Positions 1 to 12,169 of a stretch of DNA of 30,000 bases are shown here, one piece after another. Within the stretch, counting starts at the first letter, position 1. Every line of letters begins with the position of its first letter. The DNA is from Trachelipus rathkii (taxonomy: Eukaryota; Arthropoda; Malacostraca; Isopoda; Trachelipodidae), in the NCBI GenBank assembly GCA_015478945.1, contig JABUQX010018479.1:15001-45000 (forward strand), in the 5' to 3' direction. The translations under genes were made by a program, and so were the position numbers. Under the pieces are notes generated by a model. That model was not told the origin of the DNA, made no database searches, and saw only the letters and a list, made by a program, of their open reading frames with translations.

Positions 1-777
1 CACCTCGGATGTTTTCATCTTTAAAAAAGGGTAGTCAATAAGTGTCCCATATTTCATTTTATTTATACTCACCCATTGTTCTTTGAATCTTCTAAAGAGT
101 AGAACGTCAGGTCCTGATGTTGATAGCTTCAGTTTTTATTTGAATACACTTATAAACACAATTTCCAAGTTTTTCTCCATTAACTGTTATAACAACACTG
201 AAGTATAGTACTCCCAGTATTATACTGTAGTATCTGAAAACATACTACTACTTTGTCTGTAATGCCCCATTCATTTAGTGTTTCAAATACAGCCTCCGCT
301 TGATATTTTCCAGTTCCAACTTCTAGTTTAGGGATATTAAGCAGCTGTGACTTTCCTTCATATGATACTATTACAGGTGGTCAATCAACTTGTACATGTG
401 TAGTAATTTAGCATTCCAGTGCACGACTGCGAATGGCATCCAACAAATTAAACTTTGTTTTAATTTCTTTTGACTTTTCTTCCCTGTATTGGGTTTCTCA
501 AACGCTGGAGCGTTTATCTGTTTAAAGCTAATTCTGAGGTATCAAAACCTAAAGCTTCGGCTGTTGTCAGTATTAAGTGAATTGCATTTCTGTCGGGAAT
601 TTTACTCTTCTCTAGTGCAGAACGTTTTTGTCGTGAAAAATTGTGTAGTTCCTCTTTTTCTACTCTTAAGAGACGGTCCTGCAGATAACGATGTTGGTAC
701 ATCCTCTTCTCGTTCTTGTACTGCATTTGCTGAATCGTCCTCTTTGGTTAAGATGCATTCAGGTTCACAGGATCGGT
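1..777 (-). pseudogene. Broken transposon-type protein (runs off left edge)
   Basis: Read on the minus strand, this stretch gives a collinear series of coding fragments in shifting frames. The first (777 to 602) is acidic and ends in a basic patch (residues SRKRG). An overlapping frame (726 to 514) ends IPDRNAIHLILTTAEALG plus about ten residues. Then come a fragment around 463-380 with VVHWNAKLL, an open stretch at 371-213 with LLNIPKLEVGTGKYQAEAVF and then CFQILQYNTG, and a last fragment with SGPDVLLFRRFKEQW (117-73). I recognise this order from multi-copy uncharacterised proteins in invertebrate genomes, in which the CFQILQYNTG site usually reads CFDTT.SNTG; I am not sure of the superfamily name. 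The normal Asp is gone here, stops occur at 514, near 375 and at 136-138, and a segment between the NTG and SGPD fragments seems deleted. An acceptor-like CAG preceded by a pyrimidine run (minus strand, 789 to 778) opens the first fragment. A charged stretch at 931-1000 ending at a GT could be an upstream exon. Confidence 0.55.
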
Positions 778-1010
778 CTGAAAAAAAAATGATAATTATA
801 TAACATACATGAGTAAACAATTTAAAACCAAAATCGTAGATCAAGGTCAAATAATTATATATTAGTAAAAATAAAACATAAAACAAACATTGTAACTCAT
901 CATTAAATAAAAAAATAAAAAAAAGAATACGTTTAAGTTCCATTTCAGCGTACGTTCTCTTTTTATTTTCTTCCAGTTTGCCACGTTTCTCTTGTATTTG
1001 TTTTACCTTT

Positions 1011-2039
1011 CAAAATTAGCAAGAGTAACTGCGGCGTTGTAAATTTAAATAAAGTCTAAAAAGCCAAGAGTCTCAGGTATACTGGGAAGTCTAATAATTC
1101 ATGTTTTTGTAATTTTATGCTTTTCCGTTTGTTTATGGTTCAATTATATATTCTTTTATTAGTGCCTTATTTAGTAAGCGAATCTTCCGGATAAATATAA
1201 ACATCAAACCTCTCTATTTCCACACAGGTTCAAATAAATGAAAGATAACTCCAGATCTAATTACAATCTTACCAAGCAACGGAAAATGCTCGTGCACTAT
1301 TCAATATCGGATATTACATATAGTTAAAAAGTAAAAACTTGTAGATTTCTTTTTTCTTAATGAGTTTAATTAATTTATGGTTTTTTATTTTCTAATAATA
1401 AGTGAAATGGTCTAGTGAGAATCAACTGCGCGTCGCCTCAATTTACGAATAGTGGGACTAACCTACTGCGCTAGTGTGAGTAGCGTAAGCGTGAGCAGGG
1501 GGGAATATATCTGATCGGTAGCAGAGGAAACAAGCACCCTCGAAAACCAACTTTCTAAACAATCAAATATATTGTTATACTCTATTATTTATACAACTAA
1601 TGGTAGAAATCTGTCATTTGTTTATACATGTTCTATTTACATGCTAAATTTTTCTATTTAATAATTTGCAAAAAAAACATATGAATAATTATACCAAGTT
1701 TATTCTTTCTTATCTTTCAGTAGTTAGTATTCTTTAGTAATTTTAAACATTTATTGAAATGCGATAGAAATCTCAAATAATCATTAAAATCGGATTTCTG
1801 TATGAACAGTAATCGTATCTATGTTAGAAATTATGAATTTTGCTCTCTGAACAATCTACCACATACACTTAATGAAGAACTAACACCGAAATTATCCGAA
1901 CGTGAACAATTTATCCGAAGAATAAAAAATCGAACGGAAACAACCCCGAACCCCAGAGGGGCTCCCGGTCCAGTCCTTGAAATTAAAATAAAGTATATTG
2001 CGTGCAGAGCCCATGATTATAGTTTTATGTGACATTATT
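1011..2039. other. AT-rich non-coding stretch
   Basis: No recognisable gene. A 76-codon open frame at 1802-2032 (plus) is hydrophilic, matches nothing I know, and has no visible splice context. A small GC-richer patch at 1426-1520 carries G-rich, CG-containing sequence unlike its surroundings but no motif I can name. Confidence 0.5.
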
Positions 2040-3240
2040 AATGTAGTATATATAGAATATTAACATAGACATTTGTATGTCTATGAGCGAACAGTGTTAA
2101 GGATTTTTTAAATATTATACTTTTGAAAATAATATGATAATATTCGAAATTAGGTGATATTTGTGTAACGTTTATAAAGGTGAGAAATGGGAGTTTTTAA
2201 ATGGTCTATAATCTTGTCCTAGTAGGTGTAGTTTATAGAATGTGTTGATATGTGTATATACTAATAATAGTTTATAGGAGATATATTACTTTTTATATTA
2301 AATATAGGTTAATAATATTTTATATCTAGATATACCGGTCTCAGACTACGTCAATGTAGTGATTAAGTATTGCAATATTTGCTAACGATTTATGAATATA
2401 ATCACACATAGTAAATCTTATCATAACAATATTATATAGATCTGTTCACAGCAATGCAACCACGAAATCTTCGAAGGCTCGTATAAGTAGATCCACATAT
2501 TTATTTGAGTCCCTAAATTTACACAACCCTTAAACACTTTTGCTGCTATTATCACCACCATCCCGACTGACAGCGCTCTCGATATATGTTATCTAATATG
2601 TGAATATGAATAGTCTATAGATCATATAGTATTAGTGTTATATTCTTCGTGGTGTAAGAGAATCTCCCTAAGAGATTTAATCATACCTACTAGCTATTAC
2701 GATTAATATTCTTCAACTACATAACTATATAGTCATATACTATATTCGCTCTATATCTTAGTTTACGCATATCTCTCCCACATACCAACCATATACACTC
2801 GTCATCTACACTCCGGTCGAGAGCTGCCACCGAATCATCGATGCCTCCACTGGTATAGTAGACCCACTCCGACTCACAGTTAACGCAATATAATTGCAAT
2901 CCTCACTACAGTACTATTCCTGCGCCAGTAGGCCTAACTATATCACTCACTTCATGCTCACCGCTCGTTGATAGAATACCCGTCACCTCGACACACGACT
3001 AGCCTGTATGTCTTAGTCCACTTCTATCATATTACTCACATGGATACTATCTCGCGGAGGAGTGTGAGCGAGAAGCACTGAATCCTCGAGTGTCACTCCC
3101 CTCCTAACATCGCTGAGACTATCTTATTCACGGCGCTCGCATAGCCAACGTACAATCTGACCCAAAAGCCCTCCGCTAGAGAGCGTTCAAAACACAGACA
3201 CAGCCAATTATGCGATATATTAACCCACTCCCAACATCCA
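2040..3240. other. Block of atypical, homopolymer-poor sequence
   Basis: From about 2440 to 3240 the sequence is less AT-rich than its neighbours, contains very few runs of four or more identical bases, and is dominated by mixed TA, CT, CA and TC steps. The only open frame (2717-2899, minus, 60 codons) resembles no family I know. The texture fits a badly degraded or badly called mixed dinucleotide tract, or DNA of another origin. The change to poly-A/T-rich DNA at about 3240 is sharp. Confidence 0.4.
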
Positions 3241-5140
3241 TCCCAGGATGTTTTATATAAATAATGTATTAACTGTTTAATTTAAAGAAATATATTTATT
3301 AATTATTACTGAAGGCAACAATTGCCCTGTATTTATAGTATATATACCTTCATTACTTATATTTTGAAATAAATTAGTAACTTCAAAATAATACTTAAAT
3401 CAATTTAATAAATAAAAAAAAACATATAAAATTTGAAATCAATATAATAACTATATCTAAATATTTAAGTTATAATTCAATAAGATCTATGTTTTATTGC
3501 GGTTACGACCTATATGATCTAAAAATAAGATATCATGTACTTTGCGTGCGAGATCGACCCTCTCTATATATAAAAGGAATTGACGTATGTTAGAGGGTTT
3601 ATATCTGTGATGCTATTTTTTTGACGTATGTAATGTTCGCGTGATAGAATCCCGTTTGATGTTGTAGTCAAGCTGGAAGAATTCCTTAAATCCTGATATA
3701 TATACAGCGGCATTCTGACATGAGATTTGTAATCTATTAATAATCAATATTATTATAATAATTATTATTTATCACCTATTTTATGTATTGGTAAATAATT
3801 TAGTTATATCTTATTTAACTGCCTATAATTACATGATATATTAATTTATTAAATTATATACTGATTAATATTAACAAATAATTATTATTATTACATCATT
3901 ATTTTTTAAGGTTTACTGAGTTATTGTTGTTAAACGTGGCAATTAAATTATTAGATACTATTAATTATATGTATATATTTTAATTATTAATAATATTATT
4001 TATATTATTATAAAATTAGATTTCTTTAGTTAAAATTAATTATTATGTATTTATTTTGTTTTTGCTATTTAAAAACAAACATTAAACATATTTTAATAAT
4101 ATAAATATTATGACTTAACTAGAATATCAAAAATAAGGTGATTCTTCATAAAGTATCAAAGTAGTCTCTGATTATTAATAATTTATTATTATTATTACTA
4201 TTGAGTTAATATTAATTTATTATTATTTTTATTGTTATTTGAATATTATTTATTCTTAATTTTTATGTTATATGTATTCTGTATTGTTATTATTCGATTA
4301 TACTTTGTTTTGCAACTAAAATGATCTTCGAAATTTACAACAATAAAAAAATTTACAATAAAATAAATAATATAATATTATTTATCTCAAAAGTTTTGAA
4401 GTTAAAAAAAATTTTCAAATCTTGAAAATTCGAAATAATATTTCAAAAATAAAATAAACTTTTAAATTGAAAGTTCTCAAATAATAATAATTAAACTGCT
4501 TGTCTACTTACGTTACCAAAACTGTAAAGTTAGTATTGGGGGTTGACGAATTTTTTAAAGATTATTTTATTTAAAATTAATAATTTAAAAATTGTTAAAA
4601 TGAATTCAAATCGTAGTTTGTTAAAATGAGAATCGCGATTTTTCGTTTTTAACAGTTAGGACTTTTTTTTCTAAAGTTTACAAGATAAAATCTTGTGATA
4701 ATTTTATTCAGCCTAGTTCAATTGGGAAAGTTTCTAAGTTCAAGTGGATGTAGAGTTTTACGTTAGTTCGATTTGTTCACTTGATTAAATCTAGACTATC
4801 GTTTTGTTTGTAACTAGTTGAAAGTCAGGGATTAAGTGAGCTTTAGCCAAGACCTTTGTCTTTTATACCCATTAGAATCTTATTTTTTGTTTTAGCAATA
4901 GGATGGTATCCGGCGATGTATTTCGAAATTACAACTTTTATGCAACAAGAAATATATATGAAATACTATTGTGAAATTGGGAAAAACCCTTAGGGAAAAC
5001 CGTGAGAAAATTATTGATATCGTGAGAGTATTAAGGTTTTAAAAAATATTTTTTTCCAAATAGTTCTAAATATCATAATTAATTTTATCGTAGATTCAAC
5101 TGTTTACTTGGTTGGGGTTTTTATCAATTAAGCAATCGAT
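3241..5140. other. Very AT-rich non-coding DNA
   Basis: No gene seen. Between 3720 and 4500 it is mostly TTA/AAT-like sequence. A perfect 8-bp inverted repeat with a 3-nt loop lies at 4411-4429 (ATTTTCAA, loop ATC, TTGAAAAT). A 10-base direct repeat, TGACGTATGT, occurs at 3581-3590 and 3622-3631. A TATATAAAAG string at 3567-3576 looks like a TATA box, but no gene follows and such strings are expected by chance in this composition. Confidence 0.5.
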
Positions 5141-5390
5141 TTTCTAGTATATATATATATATATATATATTATAATATATATATATATTATATATATATA
5201 ATAATTATTATATATATATATTATATATATATTATATATATAATATTTATATATATATAGTATACTATATAATATTATTAAATATATATATATATATAAT
5301 ATATATTATAATATATTATATATATATTTATATAATATATATATTATATATACATATATATTATTATATATATATATTATAATATATAAT

Positions 5391-5428
<38 letters not shown>

Positions 5429-5560
5429 ATATATATATATACTTATATATTATATAGTACATATATATCATATATATATAGTATATATATATAATATTAT
5501 ATATTATATAATCTACTAACTGTACAATATATATATATATATACCTATATATATTATAGT
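5141..5560. repeat. (TA)n tract with irregular interruptions
   Basis: Almost pure alternating T and A with frequent one-base phase slips (TAATA, ATTAT). The interruptions could be ageing of the microsatellite or uncorrected sequencing indels. Confidence 0.95.
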
Positions 5561-5649
5561 ACTAGAAGAAGCAGTAATGGTAGTGATATTAGAAATACAC
5601 ATGGTGTAAATGTGTTGACAAGACAATTCTATTGAAAGAAAAAGTTCTA

Positions 5650-5685
5650 GGGAGGGGGGGCTCGGGGGTGGCAGGGGGGGGGGGG
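5650..5685 (+). repeat. G-run island, candidate G-quadruplex
   Basis: Runs of 3, 7, 5 and 12 G lie within 36 bases on the plus strand, separated by short loops. This satisfies the usual four-run rule for a quadruplex. It is followed at about 5740-5766 by T-runs broken by one C. It stands out because the surrounding several kilobases contain almost no G-runs. Confidence 0.75.
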
Positions 5686-5863
5686 ATAGACTCCCGCTCA
5701 AGAAGTGAGGGAAGAATTTTTTCGATATTTCTCAATAAACCTTTTTTTTCTTTTTTTTTTTTTTTCCTTTGAAGAGAGTTCGGTAGACTCATTAAGTTTT
5801 ATTCGATATGAATAAATGTTAGAGCAAAATTTAAATTGGAAGACATTTTAAACATTTTCATAG

Positions 5864-6290
5864 TATAATAATAATAATAATAATAATAATAAGTTAATAA
5901 TAATAATAATTAATCATCAATAATAATAATGAATAATAATAAATATAATTAATAATTAATAATTATGAATAATAATAATTAAAATTATAATAAGAATAAT
6001 AATAATAATAATAATAATTAATATAATTATTTAAATCTATATAACCTAACTTTATATACTGTCAAGGAATAATAATATAATATAATAGTAATAATAATAA
6101 TACGATAATAATAAATTAAATATTATTATCTTATTATTAATATCATTATTATGATGATGTATTATTATTATTATATCTTATTATTATATATTAATTATTA
6201 TTATTATATAGTATTATTATTTCATTATATATATTATTATTTATTATTATCTATTATTTATTTATTTTATTATTATTATTATTATATTCC
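5864..6290. repeat. (TAA)n changing to (TTA)n: imperfect inverted repeat
   Basis: Up to about 6118 the plus strand reads (TAA)n/(AAT)n. From about 6121 to 6290 it reads (TTA)n/(ATT)n. The two halves are therefore complementary and could fold on each other. The flanks at 5770-5860 and 6291-6400 do not look complementary, so the symmetry is confined to the simple repeat. Confidence 0.85.
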
Positions 6291-6409
6291 AAAATAATAA
6301 ATAATTTTCTTTTAGCAAAACAATATATTAAAAATTAGATTGTTTTTTTAAAAAAACCAATTTTAATTAAAATCTGTTAAAAATGAAATTACAGTGTGTT
6401 CGTCAAGCA

Positions 6410-6545
6410 CTTGTCATCACATACATTACATACATACATACATACTACATACTATATACATAATACTTTAGTACATATAGTACCATAACATACATGACAT
6501 ACATACATACAGTTACATAGCATACATACTACATAACATAAATAT
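6410..6545. repeat. (ACAT)n tetranucleotide tract
   Basis: CATA/ACAT units with single-base losses and short AT interruptions, running directly into the following TA-rich block. Confidence 0.9.
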
Positions 6546-7430
6546 CAGTATAACTATATATATATATATATATACTATATATATAGTATATATCATATAT
6601 ATAATTATATCATATAATATATAGTATAGCCGTAATTCTATACCTAGTACTATATATATAGTATATATATTACTCGTATATTTGCCTTATATATCTATAA
6701 TATATATATATAATATATATAAATTATTTTTTATTTACTTATTTATATTAGATATATTATATTATATATATATATATCTATATATATAAATTTTTTAATA
6801 ATACTATTATATATAAATATATTCATATATATATATACTATTACTATATATTATATACTATATATATACTATATATATAATACTATATTTATATAACATA
6901 TATTCATACACTTATTAGCTTATTATTTCATTATTAATACTGTATTACTATTATATAATATATATAGTAATACATAAAATTCAATATACTAATATATACT
7001 AATTTATTATTAATACTAGAAAATAACTATAAGTAATACGTATATATAATAGAGTACTATTGTACGTTATAATTATATGTATAATAGTGATGAAGTATTA
7101 TATATTATAGTAGTTATATATATATATTTTATATTAAAGTGTATTATAGTAATATTAAAAAAATTCTAGTATTAATAATAATATTTATATACATACACCT
7201 GTAATATTCATTAAAAACAGGTATTTTGTTACAAGGTTTGAAAGATATGATATTTCTTAAATCGATTTCAGCATACTAAATAATATACTAGATATATATA
7301 TATATTCATATATATATAACTATATATCTATATATAATATATATAGTAATATTTAAGTTATATATATATGTTATTATATTATAATATATATTATATTTTA
7401 TATAGATAATATATATTCTTAGAATCTTTC
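6546..7430. repeat. TA-rich low-complexity block
   Basis: (TA)n tracts at 6555-6720, 6760-6900 and 7290-7410 separated by AT-rich sequence without G/C-containing motifs. No coding potential. Confidence 0.9.
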
Positions 7431-7650
7431 TCACATCCATCGTACATGCACAGGATTGCCCTAATGTTTCATGATAATCACCCCTTTATTTTTCAGGACA
7501 ACACACATACTAAGCACAGACACACCTACACACACCTACAAAATTATTATTACAAATACCATTTTTATTGTATAGTCAACCGTTTTGCCTCCCGGGCACG
7601 TTATGTATTTTTTGAAATGTTTTCCCCTGCCCAGAGGGGAATAATTAAAC
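7431..7650. other. Complex-sequence island between TA tracts
   Basis: Contains a 69-codon open frame (7446-7655, plus) whose middle is a CACACC/ACAC stretch. I see no family resemblance, so it is probably not a gene. A short GC patch near 7590-7640 includes an inverted CCCCTGCCCAGAGGGG. Confidence 0.4.
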
Positions 7651-7668
7651 GGTAATATATATATATAT

Positions 7669-7701
<33 letters not shown>

Positions 7702-8090
7702 ATAACTACAATAATAAATATATGAAAGACTACGAAATATCTTATGTGGTAGAAGGGATGTTATAGAATAATAAATATTAAATATATAGCATATACGTCA
7801 CATCATGAAATAATAATAAAAATCACTTTAGTATTTGATAGTAAAATTATAAAACAAATTTTATTAAATAATAAAACCTATACAAACATAAAACTAATAA
7901 TAAATAATAAAATAATATAATATTATAAAATATAATAATAATAATACGATAAAAAAAAAAAAAAAAATATAAAAATATAAATAAATCTAATAAAAAAATA
8001 AATATATAAATAAAAAAAAAAATATATAATATAAATTAATAAATATAATAATAAATATATGAAAAAAATAATAAAATACAATAGAGAATT
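7651..8090. repeat. (TA)n then A-rich low-complexity DNA
   Basis: (TA)n at 7651-7700 is followed by AAT/A-run sequence up to about 8080, including an uninterrupted A-run near 7952-7966. No gene seen. Confidence 0.85.
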
Positions 8091-8545
8091 GACAGCTAGA
8101 AAAATGTTTAAATTTCATGTTTTTTGTAAGTAATTCATATTTTTCTCGTTGTAAGATTTATATATAGATTAATATTTTATATCTATATATATTATATATA
8201 TTATATATATTATATAGTGAATCTTCTACAAATTAGCATATTCATTTAATTGGATAAGAACAAAGAAAAAAAAGTTATTGCATTTTTATTTCCTATGTAA
8301 TTGTTAAAAATGAACAAGGGTTTCTGCTCGCTATTCAAGATTTCAAAAAACTGTTTTTAAAATTGTGCATATCGGATTATGTCTCAACAAGACACGCTCG
8401 AAACCCAGCGCTCTAGAGTGCCTTTGCCCATGTCTCGAAACGAATCGTTCTCTGACCAGTCAAGAATTATTAACCCAGGTTCGATCGTTAACAAGCACCA
8501 AAGATGCCCAAAACTATTCCCCGCCAATAGACTCGAGTCTTTCCT
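8091..8545. other. Complex-sequence island, no recognised gene
   Basis: Bounded by TA tracts, with a short internal TA run at 8160-8220. The part from 8365 to 8540 has ordinary base composition and two overlapping frames of about 60 codons (8365-8556 and 8379-8564). Neither shows a known domain. It may be a remnant of an old insertion. Confidence 0.4.
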
Positions 8546-9675
8546 ATTATATATAACTATATAAATTATATTATATTATATAATAATATATAATAATAAT
8601 AATATATATAATATACTATAATATATTAAATATTATATTATATATATATACTATTATTATATATATATATTATATTATAAAATAAATATATATTATATAT
8701 ATAAATATTATAATATACTTTATTTTATATTACTAAAAATTATAAATAATATATATATAATAATTATAATTAATATAATAATATATAATATATCTATATT
8801 ATAAGAAATAATATATTATATATTATATTATAATATAATATATTATATATAATATATATTATATATAATATATTATATTTATACTAATGTATAAAGCAAA
8901 CAGACACATATTAGATATAATATTATGATTATATATATTATACATATATATAATATATAATTAATATTGATATTAGTATTATTATTTTATATTATTAAAT
9001 TAATATTATATAGATAATAAACGTACTATATATATATAGACTTATATTATATAATATATATATATATATTTAACATATATTAATATAATAAATATTATTA
9101 AAATATATATATATTAATATATATATATATTATTTATATATATATATATATATTATACTTTTTTATTTAATTAATTATAAACTATTATATTAATAAATAT
9201 AATACATATATATTAATTAATATATATAATAACTCATAATAATAATATATATAAAATTATAATATAATATAATATATATTATATATTATATAGTAACATT
9301 ATTTAGATAAATAGTATCTTGCTAGACATATACTATTATACAGTTATATATATATCATACTATCATAATATTACATATTATATAGATATATATATAATAT
9401 ATATTATAATATATACTTATATATACTATATATATAATTATCTATAATATAAACTTTATACTATATAAGTAATATATACATACAATTTCTAATCTATTAT
9501 AATTTTTTTTCTTATAACATGAATATAAATAACATTCAGAATATATTAAAAATAGTAATATTTAAGCATGATCTTATACGAATGTTAATATGTTAACTAA
9601 TATATATTATATCATAGTTATATAGATTTATTTGCAATAGAATATATAATATAAAAAATTTAATATCATATATAT
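8546..9675. repeat. Long TA-rich block
   Basis: More than 1.1 kb of (TA)n with TTA/AAT interruptions. Short patches with more C and G at 8885-8915 and 9310-9330 do not encode anything visible. Confidence 0.95.
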
Positions 9676-9731
9676 ATGTGTAGTGTTGTGTGTGTGTGTG
9701 TGTTGTGCGTTGTGTGTTTATGTGTGTGTTT
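9676..9731. repeat. (TG)n tract
   Basis: TG repeats with a few single-base interruptions, directly following a TA tract as in a compound microsatellite. Confidence 0.95.
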
Positions 9732-10140
9732 AAGTCAAATTTTGGTTTTGGTACTTTTTCCAATTTAAATTTCTCATAAAATTTCTTAAAAAAAAAACCC
9801 GTGAAAATAACTCGGAGCTCTTAAGAGATTAAAACAATAATAAAAAAAAAAAAAAAAAAAAATAAAAAAAAAATAAGAACAGATGAATAAAAAAAAAAAA
9901 CGCTGAAAGTGAAAACTATTTTTCTTTTAACCTGAGAAGGAAAAATGGTTTTTTTGAATCATTTTTTAACTGTTTTTTTTTTTTTTTTTTGTTTTTTCTT
10001 ATATATATTTATTTTTTTTCAATGAACAAGTTAAATTATTTTAAAGGTTCATAGCGTTAAGTATTTTTATATAATATATTCTTTTTAAGCTCCAGTATGA
10101 AATTTTGGAAAATAATATATATTTATTATAATGATTTGTG
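9732..10140. other. Homopolymer-rich stretch (poly-A then poly-T)
   Basis: Holds A-runs at about 9841-9861 and 9887-9899 and a long T-run at about 9973-9990. The A-run and T-run could pair, but their flanks do not match as inverted repeats. No gene seen. Confidence 0.7.
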
Positions 10141-10600
10141 GATTCTAGTATTATACTGTTAAACTATATATATATATAAAAATTATATTATATTAATATA
10201 TAAATATATATAGGTATAGTAGTGTTTACATTCTATATTAAATATAATATAATAATAATATATATACATATTACGAGTATCGGTAATATAATATATATAT
10301 ATTAATATATTATCTAAGTTATAAATACTATATATATATATATATATAACGACTCTAGCCTTATTTATACTAATAGAAATAATTATCATAATTATAATAT
10401 ATATATATGTATATATATAATACTATTAATATATATAACTACTTATCTTATATATATAATATATAATTTAATATCATATAAACTATAAACATATATATAA
10501 TAATGATACTTACTACTATATATATATATTATTAATTAGTAATCGTACTGGTATATTATATATATATATATATATTTATATATAGTATATTATCATGATT
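10141..10600. repeat. (TA)n-rich block
   Basis: TA tracts with ATT/AAT interruptions. The 68-codon minus-strand frame here is a translation of the microsatellite. Confidence 0.9.
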
Positions 10601-11623
10601 ATAAGGAGGAAAAAATTTTCCCCCACGACTGGGGTTGAGAAAATATCAATTGAGTCACCGCTAGACAATATAAAGTAAAGAAAATATTATAATCGAACAA
10701 TTCCACCTCCTCAAAAAATGAAAGCGTCGTAGAATGGTTTTCAAATGACCTTTTTCGAAATCTATTTTGGAACTCTGTACTAGTGATGTATGTCGTATCC
10801 TCATTAAAATTGACATCCTCACCTTTAAGATGCGGATGATGCTGATGTATATATAAAATAATGATATTTATACTATTAATTTTTCTTTGTTTTTTGGATA
10901 TTATAAATATGATATATATTTATTAATAGACTTTTTGGGGGGAGGGGTTTTGCTTTATTGACGCTCACTTTGGCCGGGGAGGACATCGGAGTCGTCCGAA
11001 GTAATGAAGCGATGCTGTTACTCCCCATTAACATACTCTAAGTTGTGGTAAGTTGGCTTCAACATTATTCTACGTTCCATTGCCTTTTTGATCATCCCTT
11101 TCACGCTTTATCTTCGCAGTGGTAACTTTAGCGTACTCTCGACCATGCACCATAACTAGTGGTAAACTTGTCTGGTGAATACTCCCACCACACCACTCAT
11201 GCTTCTCGTCCCTCCAGACTTACAACTAATCATTCGAATATAATATTTTATATAACTCATAAAAGAGTAAAACATATATCTTCATCGGAGATGAATAGGG
11301 TGCCTGGGTGTCACGTTGCGTACGCCGATTCCATTCGCCACTTATATAAAGAAAAATTACATAGTATTACATATATTATCCAGCATGTACAGTAGGTGGA
11401 ACAATCACACGTCATCTTTTCGCACAACACTGCACCACTCATCAACTTTTCGCAGCTTACGGAGTCAAAAGTGAAAAATGGTGCACCTTACCGCAGCTCA
11501 AGTTTTTTTTTTACAACCGTCGCATAACGCGCCAGGACAATGAAATTGTGTACCGCACCGGACCGCACCATACGCTAATAAGCGCACCACTCCGCAAAGC
11601 TCAAGGATTGTGCGTTTTTCAGA
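10601..11623. other. Complex island with a GCAC-rich right end
   Basis: About 1 kb of ordinary composition. No frame shows a family I know. The 78-codon frame at 11159-11395 (plus) looks random. The stretch 11400-11620 is rich in GCACC/CCGCA words like the GCACC blocks inside the repeat units downstream, so it may be a displaced or partial piece of that family in front of unit A. A T-run lies at about 11503-11512. Confidence 0.45.
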
Positions 11624-11940
11624 TTTAATTTACAATTAAGTTTTATGAAGTTGAAATGGGAAAGAGTGGCTGTATCTCCGAAAGCCTTGCTCATTTTTTT
11701 ATTAGTTTTTTAGCGGTACTTTCTTTAATTCAAGATTGAAAAGGGGACATATTCTTCTGCAATAAAAACTCCTGTGTCAGTAAAATTCTTATAGAAAATG
11801 AATATGAAATAAAAAACTGTGTGAAAATCAAGCGTGAAAAATACTTGTTCAAAAAAAAGAAAAGAAAAAAAAAGGAAAAAAAAATATCGAATCTATGGGA
11901 ACGTAAAGCTCAGTGAACAATAAATGTTTTACTACGACAA

Positions 11941-12018
11941 ACAAACGTACACACAGACACACCCGGACACAAACAACTCACACACACACACACACACACA
12001 CAGATACATACACACACT
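11941..12018. repeat. (CA)n tract inside unit A
   Basis: An ACAC-rich run with a pure (CA)n core near 11979-12001. The same position in units B, C and D holds much shorter CA or only ACTCACACGA, so this is a unit-specific expansion. Confidence 0.9.
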
Positions 12019-12148
12019 CACTAATAAAAAACAAAATTTTGAAATTGTGATTCTTTTTTATTTATATTTTTACATCCTTCCTCGTTCCTGTGAAAGAATG
12101 AAGTTGTAATAGTCAAACAATGGCCTTCATCAACGGTTTAGACATTTC

Positions 12149-12169
12149 AGACATAACACATTTATGTCT
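12149..12169. other. Conserved 8-bp hairpin, unit A
   Basis: Perfect stem AGACATAA/TTATGTCT around the loop CACAT. It recurs at the same place in units C and D but is degraded in B. Confidence 0.7.

Noticed and set aside
1802..2032. 76-codon plus-strand frame
   Set aside because: No known domain, no homologue recognised, no splice or promoter context; compatible with chance.
3567..3576. TATATAAAAG as a TATA box
   Set aside because: Expected by chance in this AT-rich DNA; no gene follows within reach.
8478..8486. GGTTCGATC resembling a tRNA B-box
   Set aside because: The flanking bases cannot form a T-arm, and no A-box is seen at the right distance upstream.
9841..9990. Poly-A followed by poly-T as a foldback element
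   Set aside because: Only the homopolymers are complementary; the sequence around them does not match in inverted orientation.
11941..12018. CRISPR-like or regulatory array
   Set aside because: It is a plain CA microsatellite; no spacer/repeat structure exists anywhere in the window.
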